49,540 nucleotides of DNA from Actinoplanes oryzae (lineage in GTDB: Bacteria; Actinomycetota; Actinomycetes; Mycobacteriales; Micromonosporaceae), in the NCBI RefSeq assembly GCF_030757795.1, contig NZ_JAUQWH010000052.1, positions 1 through 49,540 of the forward strand, given 5' to 3'. The notes under the pieces are model-generated. The model was not told the DNA's origin and ran no database searches. It saw only the letters and a program-made list of their open reading frames with translations. Positions 41,629-49,540 of the stretch are shown one piece after another. Made by a program: the position numbers and the translations under genes. How positions within the stretch are numbered: the first letter of the stretch is position 1; every line of letters starts with the position of its first letter.

Positions 41629-42414
41629 ATGGGCGCGTATGGATGGATCAGCCTCACCACGGACTACGGCACCTTCGACGGGTTCGTGGCGGCCTGCCAC
41701 GGCGTGATCGGCCGCCTGGCCCCGCAGCTGCGGGTCATCGACGTCACGCATCACGTCCCGCCGGCCGACGTCGCCCGGGGCGCCGCCGTCCTCGCCCAGA
41801 CCGCCCCGCACCTGCCGCCCTCGGTGCACGTCGCGGTCGTCGACCCGGGCGTCGGCACCGAGCGCCGAGGCATCGCCGTCGGCACGCCCGGCGGCCTGCT
41901 CGTCGGCCCCGACAACGGCCTGCTGGTCTGGGCGGCCGAGGCGCTCGGGGGCCTCGACGAGGTGGTCGAGCTCACGAACACCGACTGGTTCCTCGGCGAC
42001 GTCTCGCGCACCTTCCACGGGCGCGACATCTTCTCGCCGGTCGCCGCGCGGCTCGCCCTCGGGGCGCCGCTGGCCGAGGCCGGGCGGACGGTCGATCCGA
42101 AGTCGGTGGTCCGGCTGCCCGACCCGGTCGTGGCGGTCGGCGACGGCTGGGTCGAGGCCGAGGTCGTGACCGTGGACCGCTTCGGCAACGTGCAGCTGGC
42201 CGCGGGCGGCGGGATGCTCAGCGGGCTCGGCCCGGAGCTGATGGTGGGCGGCGTCAAGGCGCGCCGCGGCCAGACGTTCGGCGACGTCGGGCCCGGCGAG
42301 CTGATCGTCTACGAGGACTCGGCCGGCCGCGTCGCGATCGCGGTCAACGGCGGCCGGGCCGTCGTCGTCCTCTCCGTGACGCCGGGCGACGTCGTCCGGA
42401 TCTCGGAGCGCTGA
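41629..42414 (+). CDS. S-adenosyl-L-methionine hydrolase (adenosine-forming), DUF62
   Basis: The 261-residue protein of the DUF62/SAM-hydroxide adenosyltransferase family converts SAM to adenosine and L-methionine. Matches are ISLTTDYGTFDGFVAACHGVI, VIDVTHHVPPADVARGAAVLAQ, VHVAVVDPGVGTERRGIAV, GLLVGPDNGLLVW and TFHGRDIFSPVAARLALG. The C-terminal beta domain has VDRFGNVQLA. The three-residue Asp/Arg/His network of the family is consistent with these motifs. It is related to the fluorinase and chlorinase family but lacks their context, so the hydrolase is favoured. It is divergent from the LLM gene and convergent with the hemerythrin gene. Confidence 0.93.
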   Translation: MGAYGWISLTTDYGTFDGFVAACHGVIGRLAPQLRVIDVTHHVPPADVARGAAVLAQTAPHLPPSVHVAVVDPGVGTERRGIAVGTPGGLLVGPDNGLLVWAAEALGGLDEVVELTNTDWFLGDVSRTFHGRDIFSPVAARLALGAPLAEAGRTVDPKSVVRLPDPVVAVGDGWVEAEVVTVDRFGNVQLAAGGGMLSGLGPELMVGGVKARRGQTFGDVGPGELIVYEDSAGRVAIAVNGGRAVVVLSVTPGDVVRISER

Positions 42415-42456
42415 GGCTGTTTCACAGCGGGGCCCGCCGCAGGTCGTGAAGAGGCT

Positions 42457-43107
42457 TCAGCCCTGGCGGACGCGGTCGCGCGCGGTGGCGTACGTGCGCT
42501 TGCCGAAGAGTGCCCACAGCACCCGCGCGGGCAGCGGCAGCGTGGCCAGGAAGCGCCGGGCCTCCGCGGGCGAGGCCTCCTCCAGCGACGCGCCCAGGAA
42601 GACGAGCGCCTTGCGCAGGTCGTTCCTGGGCAGGATCTCCTTGCCGCGCTCGCCGAGGGCGTCCCACTCGGCCTGCGTGACGAACTCCGAGACCAGCGGG
42701 AGCAGGTCGCGCTCCTCGTCCCCCAGGTGCTCCTCCAGCACGGGCGAGACCTGCGCGACCACGTCGGCGAGCCCGTCCCGCGTCTCCTGCCGGGCGGAGG
42801 CGCGCCACTGGCTGTTCAGCGCGTCGAGGCGGCCGAGCAGCTCGGCGAGCCGGAGATGCTGAGCCTCCATGCGGTGCACCACGTCGGCGTGCAGCCCGAC
42901 CCGGTCGAGCATGATCGGCCAGAGCAGCTCGTCCTCGGCCTCGTGATGGTGGTGCAGGCCGTGCGAGACCTCACCGAGGTGCTCGCCGACCACCTCGGCG
43001 CGGGCCTTGTCGCCGGGCGGAACGGCCCGGATGATCGCGGGCAGGATGCGGAACTCGCGCCGGAAGACCCGGTGCACGAGCACCATTTCCCAGGTGTCGA
43101 CTGTCAT
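42457..43107 (-). CDS. Hemerythrin HHE-domain protein
   Basis: The 216-residue protein is a four-helix-bundle HHE protein: MVLVHRVFRREFRILP, VSHGLHHHHEAEDELLWPIM, HRMEAQHLRLAELL and VSPVLEEHLGDEERDLLPLV carry the His/Glu ligands for a di-iron centre. It may sense or buffer O2, NO or iron. It is divergent from the BTAD regulator, 66 nt apart, so the regulator may control it. Confidence 0.93.
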   Translation of the reverse strand: MTVDTWEMVLVHRVFRREFRILPAIIRAVPPGDKARAEVVGEHLGEVSHGLHHHHEAEDELLWPIMLDRVGLHADVVHRMEAQHLRLAELLGRLDALNSQWRASARQETRDGLADVVAQVSPVLEEHLGDEERDLLPLVSEFVTQAEWDALGERGKEILPRNDLRKALVFLGASLEEASPAEARRFLATLPLPARVLWALFGKRTYATARDRVRQG

Positions 43108-43130
43108 GCGTCCACAGTGGGACCGTCGCC

Positions 43131-43167
43131 TTGCAGACTGCTTGCAAGCCTCCTGCGTTTGTATGCT
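43131..43167 (+). promoter_or_regulatory. Direct TTGCA repeats and -10 before the BTAD regulator
   Basis: TTGCA at 43131 and 43142 is spaced 11 bp, the spacing of SARP-type heptamer repeats. TATGCT (43162-43167) lies 6 nt before the GTG. The distance from the second repeat to the -10 is longer than the usual 8 bp. Confidence 0.4.
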
Positions 43168-43173
43168 GCGCGC

Positions 43174-45744
43174 GTGCTGGAATGCCGTGTCCTCGGACCG
43201 CTGGAGGTCCTCTCGCGTTCCGGCCGCATCGACCCCGGCGGCCCGCAACCCCGCCGCCTCGTCGCCGCCCTCGCCATGGCACGGGGAGCGGCGGTCAGCG
43301 ACGACCGGCTCGCCGAGGCGGTGTGGGGCGACCGGCCGCCCGCGAGCCCCGCGGTGTCACTGCAGGCCTATGTGTCGCGGCTGCGCAAGGCCCTCGGGGA
43401 CCGGGACGCCCTCCCGCGTACGCCCGCCGGCTACCGCCTCGTGGCGCGCACCGACGCGGCGGAGTTCGAGGCGGCCGTGGCAGCCGGGCACTTCGAGGCG
43501 GCGCTGCGGTGCTGGCGCGGGCGCCCGTACCCGGAGCTCGACGAGTTCGCGGAGGCCGAGCGCGCCCGCCTGACCGAGCTGCACGCGGTCGCGGCGGAGG
43601 AGCGCGCGGCGGGCCTCCTGGCCGTCGGCGACGCACCCGCCGCGGTGGCCGAGCTGCTTGATCTCGTACGCGAGGAGCAGTACCGCGAGCGCCGCTGGGA
43701 ACTCCTCATCCTCGCCCTCTACCGCAGCGCCCGCCAGGCGGAAGCGCTGTCCGCCCTGCGCCGCGTGCGCGCCCTGCTCGCCGACGACCTGGGCGTGGAC
43801 CCGGGCCCGGCGTTGCAGAGCCTCGAGCGCCGCCTCCTCGCCCAGGACCCCGGTCTCCTCCTGCCCGCGCCGCCGGTGGCCCTGCCCCGGCCGCTGTCGC
43901 TGTTCGTGGGGCGCAAGGCGGAGCAGGAGTGGCTCGACACGGCGTTCCGGACCGCTCGCCTGGTGACGCTCGTGGGCCCCGGCGGCGCGGGGAAGACCCG
44001 GCTCGCGGTGGAGTGGGCGGCTGACGGCTTCCTCGCCCGGCTGGCCGACGTCCGGGCGCCGCGGGACCTGCCGTCCGCGGTAGCCACGGCGCTGGGGCTG
44101 GCCGACGTGCCGGCCCGCATCACCGGCGTCAGTGGCCTGCTGATCCTCGACAACTGCGAGCACCTGATCCGGGCCGTCGCCGGGCTCGCCGTCACGCTGC
44201 TGGCCGGCAATCCGCGGCTGCGCATCCTCGCGACCAGCCGGGAGGCGCTCGGCGTGGACGGGGAGCGGCTCGTGCCGGTCGAACCCCTGCCGCGTACGGA
44301 TGCCGTGGCGTTGCTGACCGACCGCATCGCCGCCGTGCGTCCGGGCTGGCGGCCCTCCCCGGGGGACGACGCGGACCTCGCCCGGCTCGCCGAAGCGCTC
44401 GACGGCATCCCGCTGGCGCTGGAGCTCGCCGCGGCCCGCGCCCGGGTGCTCGGCCTGCACGAGCTCACCGCCGACGGGCCGGTGCCGCACGGGGCGGTCT
44501 CCCCGCACGCCACGCTCGCGGCGACCATCGCGTGGAGCGTCGACCTGCTGCCACCGGGCGACCGGGCTCTGCTGCTGCGGCTGTGGCCGTTCGAGGGCGG
44601 CTTCACGCTCGAGGGCGCGGCGGCGGTGGGCTCCGACCTGTCCGCGCTGTCGTCGCTGGTCGCGCGCTCGGTGGTGGCCGCCGACACCACCGTCACCCCG
44701 GTCCGGTACCGGCTGCTGGAGATCATCCGGGCGTACTGCCGCGCGCACGACCCGGCGCCGGATGCCAGCCGCGCCGCCCATGCCGCGTGGGTACGCGCAC
44801 TCGTCGCCCGCACGTGGCCGGAACTGCGCGGCGACCGCTCCACCCGGGCCATCCGGGTGCTCAACCGCGAGCTGCCGAACCTGCGCGCCGGCCTGGCGCA
44901 CGACCTGACGGCCGAGCCGGGCGAGGCGCTGCGGACGGCGGGACGGCTGGAGTGGTTCTGGTTCCGGGGCGGGCACGTGGCGGAAGGAATCCGTACGCTC
45001 ACGGCGGCGCTCGCGGCCCCGGCCACGCCCAGCGACCGCGCCCGTGCGCTGGGCGCCCGCGCCTCGCTGCACTGGATCGGCGGGTCGCTCGACGCGGGCC
45101 GCACGGATCTCCTCCAGGCGCTGGACCTGATCGCCGGGGACGAGAAGTCCGAGCTGCTCGGGCAGTTGAAGTACTACGAGGCGCTGATGTGGAACGCGTA
45201 CGGGGAGTTCGCCCGCGGCGCGCAGGGTGCCCGCGAGGCCATCGCCATCAGTACGGCCCTCGGCGCCGAGTGGCTGGGTGTCCTCCCCCGCGTCGCGCTC
45301 GGGGCGGCGCTGGCCGGGCTCGGCGACCTCGACGGCGGCCGCCGGTTGCTGGCCGAGGCGATCGGCGTCGCGCACCGCGCCGGGCAGGGCTGGAGTGCCG
45401 CGCTGGGCGGGCTGTCCCTGGCCCGGGCGTGGCTCGACGAGTCCCCTCCGACGGCGTTCGGGCTGCTGCACGAGGCCATCGAGCGCTTCCGGGCCGAGAA
45501 CGACATCGGCGGCGTGCTGTCCTGCCTGCACACGGGCGCGCTGGCGATGGCGCGCGCGGGCCTGGTCGGCGAGGCAGCGCGGTTGCTGACGGCGGTGCGG
45601 GCGTACGCCGTACGGCGGGGGCTGTTGCCGGACGCCATCGACCCGCCGACGACCGCCCTGCTCGACGCCGTCGTGCCCGCGTGGGACGGGCCGGTGGCTG
45701 CCACGGAGGAGGACATGATCGCCCTGCTTCCGGGGAAGAATTGA
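43174..45744 (+). CDS. BTAD/AfsR-like transcriptional regulator with NB-ARC ATPase
   Basis: The 856-residue regulator has an OmpR-like wHTH (LECRVLGPLEVLSRSGRIDPGG through VSRLRKALGDRD, about 1-90), a BTAD helical domain (about 95-240: EFEAAVAAGHFEAALRCWRGRPYPEL, SALRRVRALLADDLGVDPGPAL), and an NB-ARC NTPase with Walker A GPGGAGKTRLA (about 268). Walker B is LLILDNCEHL, and TPR-like repeats occupy the C-terminal 300 residues (EGIRTLTAALAAPATPSDRARALGARAS). This is the AfsR-type layout. The GTG at 43174 gives a normal start. The nei gene follows after 3 nt, so the two are co-transcribed. Confidence 0.92.
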   Translation: MLECRVLGPLEVLSRSGRIDPGGPQPRRLVAALAMARGAAVSDDRLAEAVWGDRPPASPAVSLQAYVSRLRKALGDRDALPRTPAGYRLVARTDAAEFEAAVAAGHFEAALRCWRGRPYPELDEFAEAERARLTELHAVAAEERAAGLLAVGDAPAAVAELLDLVREEQYRERRWELLILALYRSARQAEALSALRRVRALLADDLGVDPGPALQSLERRLLAQDPGLLLPAPPVALPRPLSLFVGRKAEQEWLDTAFRTARLVTLVGPGGAGKTRLAVEWAADGFLARLADVRAPRDLPSAVATALGLADVPARITGVSGLLILDNCEHLIRAVAGLAVTLLAGNPRLRILATSREALGVDGERLVPVEPLPRTDAVALLTDRIAAVRPGWRPSPGDDADLARLAEALDGIPLALELAAARARVLGLHELTADGPVPHGAVSPHATLAATIAWSVDLLPPGDRALLLRLWPFEGGFTLEGAAAVGSDLSALSSLVARSVVAADTTVTPVRYRLLEIIRAYCRAHDPAPDASRAAHAAWVRALVARTWPELRGDRSTRAIRVLNRELPNLRAGLAHDLTAEPGEALRTAGRLEWFWFRGGHVAEGIRTLTAALAAPATPSDRARALGARASLHWIGGSLDAGRTDLLQALDLIAGDEKSELLGQLKYYEALMWNAYGEFARGAQGAREAIAISTALGAEWLGVLPRVALGAALAGLGDLDGGRRLLAEAIGVAHRAGQGWSAALGGLSLARAWLDESPPTAFGLLHEAIERFRAENDIGGVLSCLHTGALAMARAGLVGEAARLLTAVRAYAVRRGLLPDAIDPPTTALLDAVVPAWDGPVAATEEDMIALLPGKN

Positions 45745-45747
45745 GCC

Positions 45748-46545
45748 ATGCCCGAAGGTGACACCGTCTGGAACACGGCCCGCGTGCTGGAGAAGGCGCT
45801 GACCGGCGACGTGCTGACCGGTTCCGACTTCCGCGTGCCCAAGCTCGCGACGACCGACCTGACGGGCTGGACGGTGGCCGAGTCGGCGAGCCGCGGCAAG
45901 CATCTCCTGCTGCGCCTGACGCGGGACGGGGAGGAGCCGCTCACGCTGCACTCGCATCTGCGGATGGAGGGGGCGTGGCGGGCGTACCGGCCGGGTGAGC
46001 GCTTCACCCGCCCGTCGCACCTGATCCGGGTCGTGCTGCGCACCGCGCGGTCCGTGGCGGTCGGCTATCACATCCACGAGGTCGCGCTGCTGCCCACCGC
46101 GCAGGAGGACACGCTGGTCGGGCATCTCGGCCCGGACCTGCTGGGCGCGGACTGGGACCCCGACGAGGCCGTCCGCCGGATCGCGGCCGGCCCCGACCGC
46201 ACGATCGCCGAGGCCCTGCTCGACCAGCGCAACCTGGCCGGCGTCGGCAACCTCTACAAGGCCGAGACGCTGTTCCTGCGCGGGCTCTGGCCCTGGACCC
46301 CGGTCCGCGACGTCGCGAACCTCGCGGGCACGGTCAAGCTCGCGCAGAAGCTGGTGGCCTCCAACCGCGGGCGCTGGACGCAGACCACCACCGGCTCGCT
46401 GCGCCGCGGCCAGACCAGCTATGTGTACGGCCGCCGCGCCCAGCCGTGCCGCCGCTGCGGCGCCGCGATCCAGAAGGCGGAGCTCGACGACCGGGTCACG
46501 TACTGGTGCCCGCACTGCCAACCGGAGCGGCCGGCCGCCCGATAA
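45748..46545 (+). CDS. nei: Endonuclease VIII-like DNA glycosylase (Nei)
   Basis: A bifunctional glycosylase/AP lyase for oxidised pyrimidines. The 265-residue protein starts MPEGDTVWNTARVLEKAL with catalytic Pro2 and Glu3. It has the H2TH helix region (DQRNLAGVGNLYKAETLFLRGLWPWTP), and a zinc finger with CRRCGAAIQKAEL and YWCPHCQ at the C-terminus (C-X2-C ... C-X2-C). The length suits the actinobacterial Nei2/NeiS group. It is 3 nt behind a BTAD regulator and has no promoter of its own visible. Confidence 0.94.
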   Translation: MPEGDTVWNTARVLEKALTGDVLTGSDFRVPKLATTDLTGWTVAESASRGKHLLLRLTRDGEEPLTLHSHLRMEGAWRAYRPGERFTRPSHLIRVVLRTARSVAVGYHIHEVALLPTAQEDTLVGHLGPDLLGADWDPDEAVRRIAAGPDRTIAEALLDQRNLAGVGNLYKAETLFLRGLWPWTPVRDVANLAGTVKLAQKLVASNRGRWTQTTTGSLRRGQTSYVYGRRAQPCRRCGAAIQKAELDDRVTYWCPHCQPERPAAR

Positions 46546-46713
46546 ACGCACCTCACGATGCAGTGCCTGTTCGTGGCGGTCATGGCGAACTTCGGCCGAT
46601 GGCTCGTCATCATCCGAGGCCGACGTGCTGCGCGGCGAGGCCCTGCGGTCGGCACGGGAGCCGCACGGTCCTGGGACCGAGGTCCATGGCCGCGGGGCCG
46701 CCGAGGACGCGGC

Positions 46714-46744
46714 TTGACCTCAACAGAGGTTGAGTTCCTACGGT
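46714..46744 (+). promoter_or_regulatory. Promoter and operator of the MarR gene
   Basis: TTGACC (46714-46719), 19 nt, TACGGT (46739-46744), 6 nt before the ATG. A perfect inverted repeat CTCAAC-AGAG-GTTGAG (46719-46734) fills the spacer, a typical autorepression site. Confidence 0.55.
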
Positions 46745-46750
46745 CGGCGC

Positions 46751-47191
46751 ATGACCTCTCTGGCGGCCGAGCCCGTCGCCTACTGGACCGGGCTCGCGTA
46801 CGAATCGGTGATCGCCTTCATCCGGGCCCGGCAGGCGGAGCTCGGCGTCACCCAGCCGCAGTTCTGGCTGCTGCGCCACCTCTCCCCGGACGACATCTCG
46901 CCGGACGGCCGGGGCATGACGGTCGCGGAGCTGACCCGGGCGATGAGCTCCTACCTGCGGCGGGAGGACGATCTGGAGGCCGAGGCGGAGGTGCTGCTGG
47001 ACCGGGGCTGGCTGGCGGCCGACGAGCGGGGGCGGCTGACGATCACCGACGCCGGCGAGCGGGCGCGGCTCGACGTGCGCAGTCACACGCCGGAGATCCG
47101 GGCGGCCATCCACGCGGGCATCGACGACGCCGACTACGAGACGACGGTCCGGGTGCTACAGCGCATGATCAGCAACACCAGCCAGGGCTGA
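46751..47191 (+). CDS. MarR-family transcriptional regulator
   Basis: The 146-residue protein has helical N-terminus (VAYWTGLAYESVIAFIRARQAELGVTQPQFWLLRHL) and winged helix (GMTVAELTRAMSSYLRREDDLEAEAEVLLDRGWLAADERGRLTITDAGERAR), in MarR order. The ATG at 46751 is chosen over a TTG at 46730 because the -10 lies 6 nt before the ATG and would start the transcript past the TTG. It overlaps the convergent araC-type gene by 36 nt at the 3' end. The targets are unknown. Confidence 0.85.
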   Translation: MTSLAAEPVAYWTGLAYESVIAFIRARQAELGVTQPQFWLLRHLSPDDISPDGRGMTVAELTRAMSSYLRREDDLEAEAEVLLDRGWLAADERGRLTITDAGERARLDVRSHTPEIRAAIHAGIDDADYETTVRVLQRMISNTSQG

Positions 47192-48052
47192 GGTCTGGCT
47201 CGGGGAGATGCCGAAGAGCCGCCTGTACTCGCGGCTGAACTGCGACGGGCTCTCGTAGCCGACCTCGTGCCCGATCGCGGCGACGTCCCCGGGCGCGGCG
47301 GCCAGCCGGATCCGGGCCCGCTGCAGGCGCAGCTGCTTCTGGTACTGCACCGGGCTCATCGTGGTGACCTCGCGAAAGTGCCTGTTCAGCGTGGCGACGC
47401 TGACGCCCGCGTGCCGGGCCAGGTCGTCGACGCGGATCACGCGGTCGAAGTGCTCCTCCATCCACCGGGCGGCGCGGCGCACGAGCACGAACCGGTCGTC
47501 CGCCCGCCCGACCTGCCGCACCAGGCCGCCCAGCGGGCCGGTGAGCAGTCGCCAGTGGATCTCGCGCTCGATGCCCTTGGCCAGCACGGCGAAGTCGCGG
47601 GGGCGTTCGACCAGGCGCAACAGCCGCAGTACGGCGTCCAAAAGCTCCTCGTCGGCCACGGCGACCCCGGCGCCCGGGCCCGCCGTGGCCGGCGTGGCCG
47701 CCTCGGCCGCCTCGAGCAGCAGCTCGGCGACGAGCTCGGGCCGCAGCCGCACCCCGGCCGCCAGGAACGGGTCGGCCCGGGTCACCTGGGCCGCGACGGC
47801 CAGCTCCATCGAGAAGATGAGGTACTCGCCGGCGCCGTAGCGGAACTCGTTGCCGGCCAGGGACAGGCGCTTCTCCCCGGCGACGACGACGGCGAACAGC
47901 GGCTCGAAGTTCGAGCAGTAGGGCTGGGTCTCGGTGGTGACGGCCGACACCAGCGAGCCGGGCAGCCAGCTGCCGCGCGGGGCCCGGCCGGCCAGCTTGG
48001 GGATCAGGTCACGCAGCTCGGTGAGGGCGTCCACGGGCCGAGTATGGCTCAT
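47156..48052 (-). CDS. AraC-family transcriptional regulator
   Basis: The protein of about 298 residues has an N-terminal AraC_N-type domain (LPGSLVSAVTTETQPYCSNFEPLFAVVVAGEKRLSLAGNEFRYGAGEYLIFSMEL). Its two C-terminal HTH motifs are RVDDLARHAGVSVATLNRHFREVT and VAAIGHEVGYESPSQFSREYRRLFG. ATG at 48052 gives MSHTRPVDAL; a GTG at 48034 (VDALTELRDL) has CATACT 6 nt upstream and may be the true leaderless start. It is divergent from an SDR gene 70 nt away, a frequent regulator-target pairing. Confidence 0.92.
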   Translation of the reverse strand: MSHTRPVDALTELRDLIPKLAGRAPRGSWLPGSLVSAVTTETQPYCSNFEPLFAVVVAGEKRLSLAGNEFRYGAGEYLIFSMELAVAAQVTRADPFLAAGVRLRPELVAELLLEAAEAATPATAGPGAGVAVADEELLDAVLRLLRLVERPRDFAVLAKGIEREIHWRLLTGPLGGLVRQVGRADDRFVLVRRAARWMEEHFDRVIRVDDLARHAGVSVATLNRHFREVTTMSPVQYQKQLRLQRARIRLAAAPGDVAAIGHEVGYESPSQFSREYRRLFGISPSQTSALAGVADHAL

Positions 48053-48122
48053 TGAGCGGATCGGGCAAGAGCCTGACCGGAACGATCTAGGGTCCGCGAC
48101 GCGGTGGCCCGACGATGAACTC

Positions 48123-48932
48123 ATGACTCAGACAGTGCTCATCACCGGAACCTCCAGCGGCCTCGGCCGGGCCACCGCTCAGCTCTTCGCCGACCGGGGC
48201 TGGAACGTCGTCGCGACCATGCGGACGCCGGCCCCGCTCTTCGACGCCCCCAACGTGCTGGTCACCCGGCTCGACGTGCAGGACGCCGGGTCGATCACGA
48301 CCGCGGTGGAGGCCGGGCTCGCGCGGTTCGGACGGATCGACGCGCTGATCAACAACGCGGGCTACGGCGCGTACGGGCCGCTGGAGTCGACCCCCTGGGA
48401 CACGGTCGAGCGGCAGTTCGGCGTGAACGTGCTCGGCCCGCTGGCGACGATCCAGGCCGTCCTGCCCCACTTCCGCGAGCGGGGCAGCGGCGTCATCGTC
48501 AACATCTCCTCGATCGGCGGGCGGTTGGCGTTCCCGCTCGGCACGCTCTATCACGGTACGAAGTTCGCGGTGGAGGGGTTCTCGGAGTCGCTGCACTACG
48601 AGCTGGGCGAGCTCGGCATCCGCGTGAAGCTGGTCGAGCCGGGCGGGATCAGGACCGACTTCGGCGGCCGGTCGCTCGCGTTCCACAACGAGCCGGCCAT
48701 CCCGGACTATCAGCCGCTCGTGCGGAACGTCCTCGGCGAGCTCGGGCCGCTGGTGGCGAACGGCTCGGAGCCCGCGGCGATCGCGGAGGTCGTCTACGGC
48801 GCGGTGACGGACGGGTCCGACCAGCTCCGCTACGCGGCCGGCCCGGACGCCGAGCAGATCCTCGCGGCCCGCCAGTCGACCGGCGACGCAGGCTTCCTGC
48901 CCACCGTGAAGGCCCAGTTCGGCCTGGCATGA
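48123..48932 (+). CDS. Short-chain dehydrogenase/reductase
   Basis: The 269-residue classical SDR has the cofactor motif TGTSSGLG (9-16), NNAG (near 79-82), catalytic Ser in NISSIGG and the pair Tyr/Lys in YHGTK (near 144-148), with PGGIRTDF after it. NADP or NAD cannot be decided with certainty, and the substrate is unknown. It is divergent from the AraC-type regulator, its likely controller. A TAGGGT (48088-48093) could be its -10. Confidence 0.93.
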   Translation: MTQTVLITGTSSGLGRATAQLFADRGWNVVATMRTPAPLFDAPNVLVTRLDVQDAGSITTAVEAGLARFGRIDALINNAGYGAYGPLESTPWDTVERQFGVNVLGPLATIQAVLPHFRERGSGVIVNISSIGGRLAFPLGTLYHGTKFAVEGFSESLHYELGELGIRVKLVEPGGIRTDFGGRSLAFHNEPAIPDYQPLVRNVLGELGPLVANGSEPAAIAEVVYGAVTDGSDQLRYAAGPDAEQILAARQSTGDAGFLPTVKAQFGLA

Positions 48933-48965
48933 AGACGACCGCGGCGCCAGAGGAGTCCCGCGAGC

Positions 48966-49087
48966 TCAGGCGCAGCTGGGAAACGCGAGGTCAGGCGGCC
49001 GGGCTCGCAGGGTCAGGCGGCCCGGCCCGTGCGAGCTCAGGCGGCCCGGATCAGGCAAACTCAGGCGGCCCGGGTCGGGCGAGGTCA
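48966..49087. repeat. 24-bp tandem array overlapping the end of the last gene
   Basis: Units begin TCAGGCGGCC(C)GG at 48991, 49013, 49037, 49061 and 49085, with a diverged one at 48966. On the minus strand each contains CCGGGCCGCC-TGA, a copy of the last codons and stop of the gene ending at 49085. The 24-bp period keeps every stop in the same frame. Confidence 0.9.
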
Positions 49088-49540
49088 GGCGGCCGGGGTC
49101 GGCGGGCGGCGCAGCTCGGACAGGCCCTCGGCGATGCCGCGCAGCCGGTCGGTCGCGTCGATCAGGCTGGTCAGCGCCGGGTGCTGCGCGGCGGCGACCG
49201 GGTGGCCGTCCTCGGCGACGTAGGACGCGGCGGAGGCGACCAGGTTTTCGAAGGCGGTGACGCCCTCGGTGAACTGCGCGGCCAGGCTCTCGTGCGACTC
49301 CTGCAGGGCGGCCCGCTGGTCGGGCGGCGTCAGGGGCAGCGCGCGCTCGACGCTGGCGACGCGCTGGCCGAGGTCGCGGAGCCACTGCTCGGCGGTGGCC
49401 GCCTCACCGACGGCGGCCTCGCCCGGGCCGGTCAGGCGGCCGGCCAGGCCCACCATGGTGGCGGAGGCGCGGTCGAGACGGTCCCAGGCCCGCGCGACGG
49501 CCGAGCCGCGGACGGCGTGGCGGTTGCGCTGGCGGCGCAC
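49085..49540 (-). CDS. C-terminal part of a helical protein, possibly PspM-like (truncated by window)
   Basis: The visible 151 or so residues run from the window edge (a GTG at 49540 is present but the true start may lie outside) to ELRRPPTPAA. They are helical and soluble: RRQRNRHAVRGSAVARAWDRLDRASATM, then AATAEQWLRDLGQRVASVERALPLTPPDQRAALQESHESLAAQFTEG and SYVAEDGHPVAAA. Proximity to recA and DUF3046 recalls the mycobacterial recA-psp arrangement, where PspM is encoded, but no membrane span is visible here. PspM is only a guess. Confidence 0.35.
   Translation of the reverse strand: MRRQRNRHAVRGSAVARAWDRLDRASATMVGLAGRLTGPGEAAVGEAATAEQWLRDLGQRVASVERALPLTPPDQRAALQESHESLAAQFTEGVTAFENLVASAASYVAEDGHPVAAAQHPALTSLIDATDRLRGIAEGLSELRRPPTPAA

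Noticed and set aside
43357..46551. Open frame of over 1000 codons on the minus strand opposite the BTAD regulator and nei
   Set aside because: Arg/Gly/Gln-rich product without motifs; the plus strand holds two well-recognised proteins. It is an artefact of GC-rich third positions.

Overview
The window is a very GC-rich (roughly 72%) piece of an actinobacterial chromosome, most likely Micromonosporaceae (Actinoplanes/Micromonospora type). The reasons are the RecA N-terminus and the gene order hflX / miaA-dapF / DUF349 / miaB / gluABCD / RNase Y / recX-recA-DUF3046. Other pointers are GTG and leaderless starts, TAnnnT -10 boxes, F420-type (LLM) oxidoreductases and a BTAD regulator. No tRNA, rRNA, CRISPR array, insertion sequence or prophage was seen. 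The genus is an inference, not a database result.

Layout. 1-8.5 kb: an anchored secreted propeller-like protein (cut by the window edge), HflX, divergent malic enzyme, the overlapping miaA-dapF-GDPD operon and a DUF349 protein. 8.5-14.3 kb: miaB, a small unknown protein and the glutamate-type ABC transporter gluABCD. 14.4-18.7 kb: an LPXTG surface protein, a membrane protein with heptad repeats, and RNase Y behind a leader of about 550 nt. 19.2-22 kb: recX (large repeat-rich N-terminal extension), recA and a DUF3046 gene. 22-26.5 kb: UdgX (KRRIH uracil-DNA glycosylase), a MocR regulator divergent from a PNPOx-GNAT fusion, and DoxX. 27-34.5 kb (all minus): Spo0M, two CNNM/CBS proteins, an M28 peptidase, a Ser/Thr kinase, a class F-type sortase and a DUF4397 protein. 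34.6-49.5 kb: Lhr helicase, a small membrane protein, GNAT, LLM oxidoreductase, SAM hydrolase, hemerythrin, BTAD/NB-ARC regulator plus Nei glycosylase, MarR, AraC/SDR pair, and the end of a possible psp-locus gene.

Themes. (1) DNA repair is concentrated here (recA, recX, udgX, lhr, nei). recA carries two LexA-like boxes plus a TTGTCR-type (PafBC/RecA-NDp) promoter, and lhr has a similar motif that would give a leaderless start. (2) Several genes have a -10 hexamer exactly 7 nt before the start codon, which predicts leaderless mRNAs. (3) Many intergenic gaps hold short GC-rich tandem arrays (17-39 bp units). At recX and at the last gene each unit repeats the gene's own final codons plus stop, which suggests arrays growing from gene 3' ends. 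Related repeats sit inside recX, the PNPOx-GNAT fusion and a membrane protein. This array class is the least explained feature of the window.
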